A stretch of DNA of 64,000 bases from Karalla daura (taxonomy: Eukaryota > Chordata > Actinopteri > Chaetodontiformes > Leiognathidae). The notes beneath the pieces are model-generated. The model made no database searches. It was given only the letters and a program-made list of their open reading frames with translations, and was not told the origin of the DNA. Shown piece by piece: positions 1 to 11,600 of the stretch. The DNA lies in assembly GCA_029224185.1 (NCBI GenBank), contig CM055191.1, positions 12,048,088 through 12,112,087 on the forward strand, written 5' to 3'. Every line of letters starts with the position of its first letter. Position 1 is the first letter of the stretch. Position numbers and translations under genes: made by a program.

Positions 1-2
1 CA

Positions 3-662
3 CCGACTGTGGAGTACGTGGTCAAGGTCAGCAATCTCCCCACATCGATGACAAAGACTCAGATAAAAGAATTGCTTGGTTCCCCGAAAATCCCCCGACA
101 AAATATTCAGCATCTGCTCGACAAGGAGAGAAACATGACGGACACCACTTTTGTTATTTTTAGCTGTTTTGAGGACTATGAATACGCCATCAATCTCTCT
201 GGCTGCCACGTGGGCTCTAACGTCATCGAGATCTCTGAGGTCACCCGGGAGATAATGAAGGACATGTTGGTCAAAAGCTGTCCCAAAGACCCTGAGGCGG
301 TAAAAAACAAGCCTCAGAAGAAGAAATCCTTTACAGCCAAGACAAAAAGTAAAGGGAGCGCGGCGGAGAGCCCTGCAGATCGGACGTGCTTGTTTGTCAG
401 GAACTTGCCTGCAGATATTCAGAAGAGTGAGATCAAAAGCCTCTTTTACCAGTACAAAGTCAAGCAGGATAAGATCTTCTTACTGTACGACAGTAAGGGC
501 AGAGGCACGGGTGAGGCTGTAGTGCAGTTTGAGTCACACAAGCTCGCCGAAAAGGCCCAAAGTCTCCACGGCCAGACCTTCTGGGGGACGGAGGTGCTTC
601 TCGCTAGTATTAGTGTGGAGACGATGAAGGATCTCTTGCTTTCCAATGGCGTTTCTGCTTGA
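3..662 (+). CDS. Two-RRM RNA-binding protein, 3' part (5' end outside window)
   Basis: An open frame enters from the left edge and ends at TGA 660-662, so this is the 3' part of a gene; whether the exon starts inside the window cannot be seen. The visible 220 residues hold two RNA recognition motifs. The first has an RNP2-like KVSNLP and ends near IEISEV. The second runs from CLFVRNLP through GEAVVQFES, which matches the RNP1 position. The linker between them is Lys/Ser-rich and could hold a nuclear localisation signal (inference). The second RRM resembles the RBM12/RBM12B and hnRNP H type (GTGEAVVQFES compares with GEAMVAFES), but I cannot assign an orthologue. An apparent start at 9 is a GTG inside the frame and not a real start. 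The gene faces copy B of the tandem pair, tail to tail. Confidence 0.8.
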   Translation, partial: PTVEYVVKVSNLPTSMTKTQIKELLGSPKIPRQNIQHLLDKERNMTDTTFVIFSCFEDYEYAINLSGCHVGSNVIEISEVTREIMKDMLVKSCPKDPEAVKNKPQKKKSFTAKTKSKGSAAESPADRTCLFVRNLPADIQKSEIKSLFYQYKVKQDKIFLLYDSKGRGTGEAVVQFESHKLAEKAQSLHGQTFWGTEVLLASISVETMKDLLLSNGVSA

Positions 663-1489
663 CTGTATGAGTTCCTAAATATTTTCTTCATTGTTTTGAT
701 GTTGAATGTTGTGTTCGGTTCCAGTGCCTTATCGTCCACTTTTTCCATCTGAAAACTACCAAAAGCAGCAGGTGGTCACTCCCATTGATGTGACTGTTCG
801 GCCACAGCCCTGTGAACTCTGTTGAAAGCACTGGGGTACAGATTATAGTGTCCTGTTAAATTCTTCTTCTTCTTCTGTCCCCCTTCCGTCTATGCAGCCA
901 ATGCAATGACATGTTCGCTTTCATTGAAATAAGACAATAGTATGTCACAGAAAGTCCATTTTGATGCCTGTTGGCTTGTTTAACTTTTCCTAGTCACACA
1001 CTGGTTTACAAACAGGGACAACACTGGCCTAGACAGATTTTATATTTTTTAATAGAAACTCAGGAGTTGTAAATAAAAATAATACAAACATTTTGACCAA
1101 GATGAGTCAGTCATTTCGGAAGCGTTTCTACTGAGGAATGCCCAAGGACTGGTATACAGACTTGTAGATTTCAACAAGTCCAGTTGCCACCACTTACAAG
1201 CCATTGGATTAAGATGACCTGAAGAGCGAGGAATGGACATAACATTTTCTCAAATGCCTTTAATAACATTTGACTGCGATACACTTTTTAGCCAGAAATG
1301 TTTGTGAACTACAATCAAAATAAAAGAAAAACAAAATAAACCATTAACCCAAACCCAGTATGCAGCATTAAAAGAATAGAGCATAAAACCTAAAGGGAAA
1401 AAAAAACAACTTTAAACCTCTATAGCATTTCTAATGCTGCACATGTGAGATGGAGGGATGAGAGGGTTGAAGTCTTCAATTCGTGGTTG
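663..1489. other. Facing 3'UTRs of the RRM gene and gene B
   Basis: No coding exon is seen here. On the plus strand an AATAAA-type signal lies near 1071-1078; on the minus strand ATTAAA (TTTAAT at 1047-1052) could serve gene B. If both are used, the two transcripts overlap or abut over a few tens of bases. The stretch 990-1260 resembles the 3'UTR of gene A (about 8150-8360): both carry ACACTGGTNTACAAAC and GAGGAATGGACA blocks in the same order, which supports duplication of the whole 3' end. Confidence 0.5.
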
Positions 1490-4400
1490 TTAGTGAAACC
1501 TTTGAGGGCCACCAGAGAAGCTGGACTGACCTGTAGAGAGACAACACAGAAAACAATGCAATGCAAGTCATATTTTGACCTGAGAGGAAGAAAGGGATCT
1601 TTCTGCCAACAAGCACCATTACCAGTTGGTATTAGGCATCGTTACATGACGTCCTACATTTAAGTTAGAGATGCACCAAATGGGAAAACCTGCGAGGAGG
1701 CTCGTTTACGGACCTGAGAACCGGTCACTATTGCCCGATAATCTGGAGGGTTGAAAAGAGTAGCTGGTGGAGCTCATTGCCGTCATGTTCTGGCCAGAAC
1801 CCTGAGGAGGAAATGCAGATGGAAGATGATGCAGATGAGATGCCAATTTGCTCATGTCTGATCATCAACAACTTGAACATAAACAAGCGGCGTACCACAG
1901 AGGTGCTGTTCAGCCGGTACTCCACCAGCATATCTGTCAGTTTCTGCGTCACCTTCAGCACCTGCTCCGCGTCGCTCTCATTCTCTATCCGAAAGGAGTC
2001 CTGAGAGCACAGTCCGATTAGGCTTCTACACTTCCTGAAAATGAGGCAGGTGTATTGAGGTGATGCAATACAAACCAAGTATGTGAGCAGCAGATCCGAG
2101 AGGCTGCTACAGTCTGCGTACGCCCCCATCAAGCCTGGCCTCTCCAGCGGCTCGTCCACCGTTTCATCCTCCATGTGGCTTCTCAGGAAGTCATTGGAAA
2201 ACATGGCTTGGGGTCTGGCTCTCTGCGGCCCAAGCCCTTCATTGCCATTTCTTCCTGGGTAATAGTTCACATCATCTGGGTAATAATTCACATCTTCTGG
2301 GAAAGGTGTTTGATTCACATCACAAACAGGAAAACTGGAGGAGCCTCCAAAGCCGGGTTCCCTGTAGTTACCCAGGTGATAGCTGGAACCTGTGGAAGAC
2401 ATTTTCATTTCATATTGAAATCTATAGGAAAAGAGCAGCATGTCTGTTTATATATACACCATATATTTACTAACCCCACCTCTTTTCTTTGAAAATGTGT
2501 AATTGCCTGAAACTGTGCCTTGTATTGGTGCAAACAATGACTTTCATGATTGCTTTCATGATTCTTCGACTCTCACCCTAAAAGTCTAATAATAAAAGAT
2601 GTGCATGTGGAAGCTTTCTGAACTGTCTTCCCACAGGTCAGAGAGAAGCGAGTCATTGTAACCCTTTTTCTCTCATTTTCATGTATTTTTCAATAGGTTC
2701 CCAGAACCAGACCTTCAGAACTACCAAATAGGTCGTTTAGACCCCTAAAGGGGAACATGCACCACAAGTATCAGGAACTGCACGCTCCTGGTGTTGAGAT
2801 GGCAGTGACTCACCAAAAGGGGGCGCTCTCCATTGTCCCATTCCTGGTGCTGGTCGTGGTTTAGCTTTATTATTGTTATTATTATTATTATTGTTAGGCG
2901 TTATACCTGTGTGAGACAGCAACACATTTAATATCAGCCAATAGAAATCCTTCATCACAGAGATAACCCATCATAGCAGAATGACTTACGGCGTTTCTTG
3001 GAGGCAGGTGCTTTGCAGGACTCCTCCTGAGTGTTCTAAAAGCCATAATGAGAAATCAATTTCAAATCTGAAACTATGATGTGTAAATAAAACTTGAAAG
3101 CAGAAAGTAGATATTTTTAGGGACTCGTAGTCTATAGACTCATTTTTCTTTATAGTACTTCAACCAATTCAAACAAACTCACACTTGCACCTTGGAATGA
3201 ATCTTGCCCAAAGTCTGCGAGGTTCTTGCCATCCCTCTTTGCCACCTCTTCCACGATTCGCCGCAGGGCGATGGCAGCAGCGTCTTTTTTGGCATTTTTC
3301 TTACTGGAACCTTCGGCGACAGGAAACATCCTCCCATTGAGCTTGACCTGCACGCGGAATCTGCCAGAGGGAGAAACACACAGGTGACTGCAGCCGCTCA
3401 CTGCAACTTTACAAGCGTCCTGGACATGGACAGGGAAGTCACATCTAAGCAGGAGCATCACGTTGTGTCTTCACTAAGGAAGATTTATTTCTCACAGACT
3501 TCGAGTTGAGGCAATAGAAATGTTGGTAGAAAACCCCAAAACTTTGACAGCCCCAGTCTGACCACTTCATGTATGAGAGCTAAGGAAGAAGCGTTGAAAG
3601 AAATACGGATTGTGTGTGGATTAATAAAAGGACAGAACTGGACCTTTTTGCGTCCTTTCTCCCATCAGTTTGTGTGTGTGACTAACCTTGGTCTGTGGGA
3701 GGGTCCCGAGAAGTTGAGGTTCAGGAACTCGCAGGTGTGGTGCAGATACCGAGCGTACTCTGTCAGGCCGCTGACTGGATTCTTCTGCTTCACACTCTGC
3801 AGTTTGGCCCAGGGGTCCAGGGGAGGGGGAGCAGGCTGCGCCTCTGCTTCTGCTTCCACCTTCACCTCTGTTTTCACCTCCTGTTCTGTTTTGACCTGTT
3901 TGTTGGCTCCGACCTTGTCCACCGACTCTTTCTCAGCATCCATCTCCTTACGAATGGTGTTAAGGAATTCGGGGATTTCGTCACTGGTCCATTCTCCTGC
4001 ATTGGTCTCTTCCTTTGCATGGGATGTGGAGGAGACGAGCTGAAGGGACGACTGGGCCTGAAATAGAAAAAAACAAAAACAGAGCAAAGACATGACAGAA
4101 AATAGCTGCTTTCACATCCCTCTCAGTTCAGTTTCATGCACGTGTGCAACAGCGGTATGAGAGCGGCAGGAGACACCCTGCAGTGCACACCTGAAAGAGT
4201 GTGTGATCTGTTTGACACAGACTCGTGTGAGAGCTATACTGAAGTGATAGGATATTGTTCAGGGCCTCTACTACACCAGTGAGAAAACTTATGTCTGGTA
4301 AGTAGGCTTGGCGGTATGAGAAAGACAATCTGTGCTTGTCAGGAGTTATCAGTGATATCTTTCCACCTGTTATTTATCGCTAAGGAAAAGCGATTATATT

Positions 4401-4798
4401 TGGCCACTGACTGTCAAATTTAGACCTTTCAAGATTTTTCTTCCTATTTATTTACATTTTTGTCACTTTTGTTAACGGATAGTGAATGAAGGTAATATTT
4501 TTGCATTTCAAGAGCGATACCTACCTGGCTGTTTTCAGGTTTCAGTGGTTCACTGGTCATTGGCATGGGTGAGGTGTCCATCAGTCCAGGAATAGGAATG
4601 ACGGGCTTGTTTTCAGATGGTATATCCAGTTCACTGGTCATTGCTGTGGTTGGGCTATCCATCAGTCCAGGAATAGATACAACAGGCAGGTTTTCAGATA
4701 GTATGTCCAGTTCACTAGTCATTGCTGCGGGTGGGGACGCCATTAGTCCAGGAGCAGGTCCGACAGCCTGGTTTTCAGATAGTATGTCCAGTTTAGGG
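1490..4798 (-). CDS. Gene B: dsRNA-binding protein, tandem duplicate of gene A (5' end unresolved)
   Basis: Exons in transcript order: 4798-4525 (5' limit uncertain), 4057-3687, 3360-3183, 3026-2990, 2906-2814, 2389-2076, 2000-1896, 1801-1714, 1530-1490 (stop TAA). All junctions are GT-AG and phases agree. The first exon encodes a 27-residue tandem repeat. The next two encode an acidic linker and a double-stranded RNA-binding domain, from NPVSGLTEYARY to SKKNAKKDAAAIALRRI, with the KKxAK helix-2 signature; its intron falls between PSHRPR and FRVQV. Then follow a poly-Asn stretch, PAPGMG, a Gly/Tyr-rich exon and the C-terminal module shared with gene A, ending GGPQRFH. The dsRBD looks like those of ADAR/PKR-type proteins, but no catalytic domain is present. 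I see no certain start codon. A candidate start exon at 5552-5423 ends at a phase-0 donor but is weak. Nuclear RNA binding is inferred. Confidence 0.75.
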
Positions 4799-5165
4799 CT
4801 GCAACAGACGATTATTGTGATTAATTGATTAGTTGTTTGGTTTCTAAAAAGAAGCAAACACAGGAAAAACTGAATGACTGTGAATGTTTCACAATGGGCA
4901 AAATTAAGTCCATAAAGGCCCATTTCTGTCCTCTCCTAAATTACATTCAACTTTCTGTCTTGGAAGATTAAAGGAACAGAAAATATGAATATATATGAAG
5001 CAGAGATTTAAAAACAAGACTCATTTTATTGTTATCCTTTTCACAAACGGGTTTTAAATGCTTAAACCGATGAGTCGGCTAGTAAATTGTCGACAGCTCC
5101 AGTCTTGATCCCAACAGTCTGGTTTTCAGATAGTATGTCCACCGACCAGGACAGCTGTGAGCCTC
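4525..5165 (-). repeat. Coding minisatellite, 81-bp (27-residue) units, interrupted by a mobile element
   Basis: Reading the minus strand, units of the pattern SELDILSENxPVxxIPGLMD (then about seven more residues ending MT) occur three times between about 4545 and 4798. A fourth partial unit (SVDILSENQTVG) lies at about 5110-5165. The third and fourth are separated by about 305 bases of interspersed repeat. The three complete units are in frame and differ by several substitutions, so they are old enough to have diverged but still keep an open frame. Confidence 0.75.
4797..5103. mobile_element. Fish interspersed non-autonomous element (GGGCTGCAAC type) inside gene B
   Basis: The left end reads GGGCTGCAACAGACGATTAT and the right end GTCGACAGCTCCAG, a loose inverted complement of the left. 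The body has the ATTAATTGATTAGTTGTTTGGT segment remembered from an abundant teleost repeat that starts with GGGCTGCAACTAACGATTAT. It interrupts gene B's 27-residue repeat array. On the minus strand its end supplies TGTTGCAG directly before the open frame, a usable splice acceptor. The family name is not certain to me, and target-site duplication is not clear. Confidence 0.65.
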
Positions 5166-8100
5166 CTGTTTGACCTCCTTTTAAAATTGTCCCACTTTTA
5201 GACTTTACCTAACCATTCTATGAGAAATAAGAAAATTACACGTTTGCAACAACATGCTAGCTGGACCCAAAGGATTACAGTGACTATGCTAAAATAATGC
5301 TAACCGGTGGGAGGGGGAGGGGGGGGGGGGGGTTCCAGATGAGGACAACTGCTGGGTGGGCTACAAAACGCGTTGGCCCTCGCAGCAAACTCTAGTGGCT
5401 GTGGGGAGTGACTCAATTTCACCTGGGGGTGGAGTATCCCTCGACTCATTCGGAGTGCATTGAATCGTAATGAGAGATAAGTGTTCATGTGAACCACTCC
5501 AGCAGTTTTATTTACAGCTGCAGTGCTCCGTGAGCTCTCCTCGTGCCCCTGCATCTCTCCTACGGGACCACGCCCCCCTCCACATCCGTCTCTCTCTCTC
5601 TCTCTCTCTCTGGTGATATTAAACCACCCTCGTCTCACTCGCGATCCCAAAAACGACCCCTTTGTCGCTGTTTACAAATGAAGAGAATGGATAAAAACTT
5701 CAGAAATCCGACTCTCGCATGCTGCAGACGGAAACACGTCACGCCGGCGTGGACACGCGCGCGGTCCGCTCAGTTTTACCCCAAATGACACGCGGTTCGG
5801 AACGAGGACTGGGATAGACAGGAACTTATTTTTTTGCGATTGATCTTTCCGATCAGATCAAAGTCTTCCAGCTGACGTGTTTACATGACAAATTGTTATT
5901 TTCATCAGCTCTTAATTCCGAATAGTGTCCATGTAAACAAAGCTAATTTCTTTCAGATTAAGCCGAATCATTTAAGAATCTTTCAAATAACGTGTTTATT
6001 CATAATTTTTTTCTTTTCATTTTTATTCTGATGATCTTTATTACGAACATTTGTCTCCACTGTTTACCTAAACTTCAGCACAGTTATGCCAAAACAAAGA
6101 GAGAGATTTATGCAGAGACATGTACTAACAATCCCAAATGGAAACACCTCTTGGTAGCTGCCAGTGAAGGATGATCGAATCTCATACTGACATTTACCTA
6201 TGCTGTGAATACGCTACTTTGATTCTGTGATATAGTTTGGGGTTATTTTTCAGTTTGTCCTGTTTTTTGGTGGAACTGGTCTCTCAGAATGGTGGGCTAA
6301 GCTGGAGCCTCGTCCTCCTCATTTTCTACGGGACAGACAATGACACCATCTCAACAATTATGAATTGATTACCTGTTAATGCTGGAGAGCTCTCTGTGTC
6401 ACAGACAGTTTCTGTTCTTGCCGTGTGTCTCCTCGGATCCAGACGAGCCTCGTGCTAAATCAGTTTTCAACATTACATGGCTGTAACACAACACCTAGGG
6501 CGAGTCAAAAGCAAGATGTTAGATGGCTACATAACTAGAAAATAGTTTAACAAGATCTCGGGTGATATTACAGCGCAAACTATACCCAATTTAGCGACAA
6601 GTTTGAGACGAGCAGTGGCTAGCTTTACAAAAACAAAGCCTGCCGCTATATGGTGACCCGGATGCACCAAAGAGTGGGATAGGTAGCAGCAATTTAGCCT
6701 GTTCAAAATGTTGCCAAATTTGGCCCAATTAAACTCCTAAACCTCACAACAAACAGTATACTCTCCAAAAACCGAGCTGAGTTAAATAGGTATCAGTCAC
6801 TGTAAAGTACGAACACGTATATATATTTTTGAAAGTGATTTATGGCAGTTACAGGCATATTTAAAAAAACGTGAGAGCACCAAAAGACGTCAACTCTGCC
6901 GCCATATTGCTAGTGGCAAAAGCGTTTGGGCGCAAGGTTAGGAAATATTAAATATATTTAATACTATGCACGTGATATTAATTGTAATGGAATATTCATT
7001 AACAACATGAAAATACCTGGGGGCCAGCTAAAAATGTATTTTGCTTCAACAAATGTACCTATAATAAACTACCCGCTTACCAAATGTGACCAGCAAAAGC
7101 ATTTACCAAATAAACCGCCACAAAATAATTAGAATTGTCAGCTGGGTTCATGTAATTAAACCATGACCTTTCTCTGTGCATGGTGGCTGTGTGATGGACC
7201 AAATAGCAGATCATGAACCATTGTATTAAAAAAAAAAAAAAAAAAAAGCAACATTTTGAAACTCACGACCATAATATACTTTGATGGTACTGGTACAAAC
7301 CTTTTTATTTATAGTTTCACAACAGTGCTTAAAAAAAGGATATAATTTTTATTATGATTTTTATCATGTGCATGGGTAGATTTCAAGCCGAGCATCATAA
7401 AAATCTTCCCTGTGGTTTCCTGGACACAACATAAAAGGAAGGCATCAGGAAGTAAAGAATTCCCCTTCTAAAAATACTAAAATAAATGAGATTTGAAGTC
7501 TCATATATGTTGCTATTAAAAGTTACACACTGTTGTACACAACAAATCTGAAGGGTTTACACTCTGCCCGTCTTCCCCAGACCTCAGCTGTACCAGGATG
7601 GACAGTTCAATGTTAATTCCAACACAGAAAATTCCCTGACATTAGTTTGGAATCCAGACAAGACTTTTCTAATGCTCAGCCACAGTAAATTCTCAAGTGT
7701 TTGTGCAGGGGTGTTTGCCTACTACTAGCAGAGGAACCTGACAACAGACATTTTGGCTATCTTTCTACAGCAGGATCTACCTTACAAACTCACATAGCAA
7801 AGTAATTTACATTTTCTTTTTCTTCATACTGACGATATGCAGTTCTAGACACTTTAATAAAGAAACAAACCAAGGCTGTAGCCCTGCACCTATTTCAATA
7901 CTAAAGGAGGTTCATTGTTTCAAGAGACTAGAATGAAGAAAATCTCAGTTACACAACTGCAAGAAAGATAGACGTGGTTTATAGTCGTGCTGGGATGAGT
8001 CACAGTTTTGCAATACCCCCTCATCATGTTCTGAGTAGACAACAAATGAAAAGTGTGTTCTTAAAAAACTCATGTTGCTTGAAGTCACTTAAAATATGTT

Positions 8101-8604
8101 ACAGAATGAGAAGTTTTGCCTACATTTCATTTTAATTAGCTAGTTATGGGTTCCTTGTAGCACACTGGTCTACAAACATGGACACTAGAGGCAAAACAAA
8201 TGTATTGATTATATAAATCAAATCTGTACAAACATACTGGGACATGAAACAGAATGATTTTGAAGTTTTGTTTCCCTTGAGGAATGGACAGGTCACATTT
8301 GAAAACAACTTTTTCCTGGAGTACCTTTAATACCACTGGACCATAGGAAAATTAACAGTGCTGATACACTTTAACAGAGCTCTTGAAAGCATGCATGTAA
8401 CTTAAACCTCTAAAATGTAAAATCAAAACAAGTAAAAAAAAAATCAAAATACTACTAGGCAGCAAGAGGGAAAAAAATAACAAAACAAAACAAAACAACA
8501 TCTAAAAGCATATAAATTGAACAGCTTTCGGCTCCTGGACAGTTCCCAGTGCTACACACAGGAGACAGAGGGATGTGAAGGCAGAGGAACAAATTGTTCG
8601 GGGA
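5104..8604. other. Interval between gene B and gene A
   Basis: No convincing coding exon beyond the repeat remnant at 5110-5165. CpG-richer sequence at 5700-5800 (ACGTCACGCCGGCGTGGAC and neighbours) could be the gene B promoter on the minus strand. A (CT)n run sits at 5586-5610 and a poly-G run near 5318-5332. Around 5870-5940 a GTTTACATG/CATGTAAAC pair with TTCCGAATA resembles a fish MITE, unverified. From 6.2 to 8.1 kb the sequence is AT-rich and unassigned, with a poly-A run at 7230-7247. The stretch 8150-8604 is the likely 3'UTR of gene A. Confidence 0.45.
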
Positions 8605-11600
8605 TCATTTGTAAAACCTTGATGGGCCACTGGAGAAGCTGGATGGACCTGTACAGAGACAGCACAGAAAAAAAGAGGGGTCAACGCAACTCACATCATG
8701 ACCTGAGAGGAACAAGAGGATTTTGAAATGTTTCTGCAAACAGGCACCATTACACAAGTTCCTAAATGTAAGCTGGAGAGCATCTGAGTAGAGATGCAGA
8801 CCTGAGAACCCGCCTGAGAATCGGTCATTACTGCCTGAAAATCTGGAGCCTTGAGAGAAGCCAGTGGAGCCCATCGGCATGCTGTTCAGACTGGAACCCT
8901 AGGAGGACACGGAGATGAGAGAGATGAGGCATGGGAGGCTGAATACGCATTTGCTTACATCGGCTAAAATATGTATTGAAAACAAATACGTTTGCTGGGT
9001 CATTTTCTATATTTTACAACTCCATTTAAATGAGTCCATTCCAGCACCGTACCGTGGACACACTCTTCAGTCTGTACTCCATCAGCATGTCTGTCAGCTT
9101 CTGCGTCACCTTCAGCACCACCTGCGCATCGTTCTCGTTCTCGATGCGGAAGGTTTCCTGGGAAAAACACGGCGATGAGTTCTGACACTTTGCTAAAGCC
9201 GAAGAACCCGCTGTGAGAAGGAGAACATACCAGGTAAGTCAGCAGTGGGTTAGAATGGTTGCTGCTGCCTGGAGCTGCTCCCATCAGGCCCGGCCTCTCT
9301 GGTTTCCGGTCCATCGGTCTTTCCTGGTTGCCCCGGAACTCATCGGGGTTCACTCTGCCGTGGTTGTCTTGTAGTCTGTTCCTTCCGAAGTCGGGGTTGT
9401 TGTTGTGCAGGCCGCCCTGTCCGTAGTCAGAGTTGTCAAAGTGCCCCCTCCTGCCAAAGCCGTTTCTGCCGCCGCTCGGTCCACAGTTGTCTCCAGATTG
9501 GCGGCGATCCATGCCATCCGTGAAAGGTCTGCAATCTATATCTTCAAGGTAGGGGCCCTGATTCATATCAGAGTCGGGGTAATTCTGCATGGATGAGAAG
9601 CCTCCAAAGTCATCCTTGTAGTCGTCATAGGGGCCGTCAAAGAAAGGACCGTCCTGTGGAGGAAACTCCCCGGGAAACATCGGCTGGGGGAACCGCGGAC
9701 CTGCGTGAGGCATGTTGAAATTTGGTTAAGATACTTGTTGAAAGGTTTGGCACTACGGCTGACAGTAACAATACAAGGCCTCCATAACCATGACCTACCG
9801 AATGGTGGTCGTCCCATTCCTGGAGGTGGTGGTGGTGGAAATTTAGGAACAGTTGTAGCTGTGTGAAAGAGCAAAGACATCAGATCCCATCCAACACAAG
9901 ACGCTTATGACTGACCTAATCCATGACAGTGACTTACGGAGTCCTCTGAAAGCTGGCACTTCACATGGCTCCTTCAGAATCACCTAGAAGTCACACAGAC
10001 AATACAGGGTCTAAGACGTATTGAAGTAAATCCACTGCACATTTAACAAACTGGACACAGGGATACACAGGGAGTGATTTGCACTTGGACACTCACTTTG
10101 AGCTGGCCACTGCCCTCCGTCTTCTGCACCTCGGCTGCGATTTCTTTGAGCGACTTCCTGATGACGGGGTCTTTGACAAAGTCTGCCTCCTCAAAGTTGA
10201 TCTTGTCGGGGTGAGCTTTTTTCTGTGCGCAGGAAAAGCGAAATGGGCAAATGCAAACACTTTGCAAACTTTGCATAAGCGTGGCTCTGAGAGACAGACG
10301 ATGAAAGAGGATCAGCACTCACCATGTACGTGTAGGTGTGCTTCCAGCCTTTCAAGTGGGCAAGCATATCCTGCTGCAGGCGCGTGACGGCACAGAGCTT
10401 GCACTGGTAATGTGGCGGCACCGATTTACTGGGGCTGCGGTATTCCCACACATACTGGAGACCTGGAGACACATGATTGTGACCTATGAAGCATCCCTGT
10501 GCTTCTGAGCAGAGGCGAGGGCGGGACGGCATCAACGCTTACCGATGACGACACCAGTGGACTCCTTCAGTTGTTTGCTGAGAGAGGGCAGGGTGTGGAT
10601 TTGTGTGCCTTTCATGAACACTGAGAGAATAGGAGACTGCTTAGCGCCAAAGAAAACACACAAACAGGGAGAGACAACAAGGTTGCGGGACATGACACTC
10701 AGCGAGCCACTCGTACATAATGGGACACGGGGGAGAAGAGCGTGCACTTTCACTCTCCTCCGTGCGTTTTAGCCTGCCTCTCTAAAACTACGATCGCGTA
10801 ACCAAATAACCCAGACTCCTTGTGTGTTCCTGAAGCCCAGTCACGTCCACACTGGGCCGCAGGACTGCAGCTCCCATGACGTGTTGCTTCTCACTGTGCC
10901 CGACCGCAGGAGTATCACACTGCTGCGTGGCACAAATGAAGGCGTGCCACGGATTCTTCGGAGCAAAAGTGGACGAAAAAAAAACAGGGAAACGCAACTA
11001 CTGGGGCACAAAAAGTGCATTGAAAATCATCATCAGCAGGCATTGCAGATGATGCTAAATGTGGCAACATCACAGGAGAATGGGTTAAAGTTTCTTCAAA
11101 ACTACTCTGCGAATCTTTTTAAATGCACTCTAAATACCAAAAGGTCGATTTCCTTACTTCGATCATCGTGGCACGACCGTGCAAAATGATTTGCAAGTTT
11201 ATTACTGCAGTGGCAAACGCTGATCTCAATGGACCAAAACCCCCAAAGAAGGTGCCACAGCAGCCCAAAGCTGAGAGCGAGTCAGAGGGGGGTGAGCACA
11301 CCACCGCCTGTGACCCGGAGCAGAGGAGGCGAGGCCCCGCGCTTCAACTCTCAGCGCCGTGTATAAGTGACTTACCTATGTCAGCAGAATGCAGCAGCTG
11401 CTTTCTCTGTCAAGGGAGGGGATAAACCCACATGAGGGGGGAGAGAGACACATAGAGGCGTTAGTGAGAGGGTGAGACTCAGCAGAGGACTGGACTCCTC
11501 GTCCATGGCTGCCACACCAAAGGCGCCGCGGCGCATTTTCCCGCTCTCCGCGGCTCCCTGCGTCGGGCAGCCGAGGTCGCGGGGACTGGCGCGTAGACAG

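Noticed and set aside
1728..2441. A single 237-residue minus-strand frame
   Set aside because: It reads through two introns of gene B; GT-AG sites at 2076/2000 and 1896/1801 and the matching gene A exons show the true structure.
5300..5650. A 116-residue minus-strand frame as the start of gene B
   Set aside because: Low-complexity (RE and P runs) with no counterpart in gene A. Kept only as a weak candidate for a start exon at 5552-5423.
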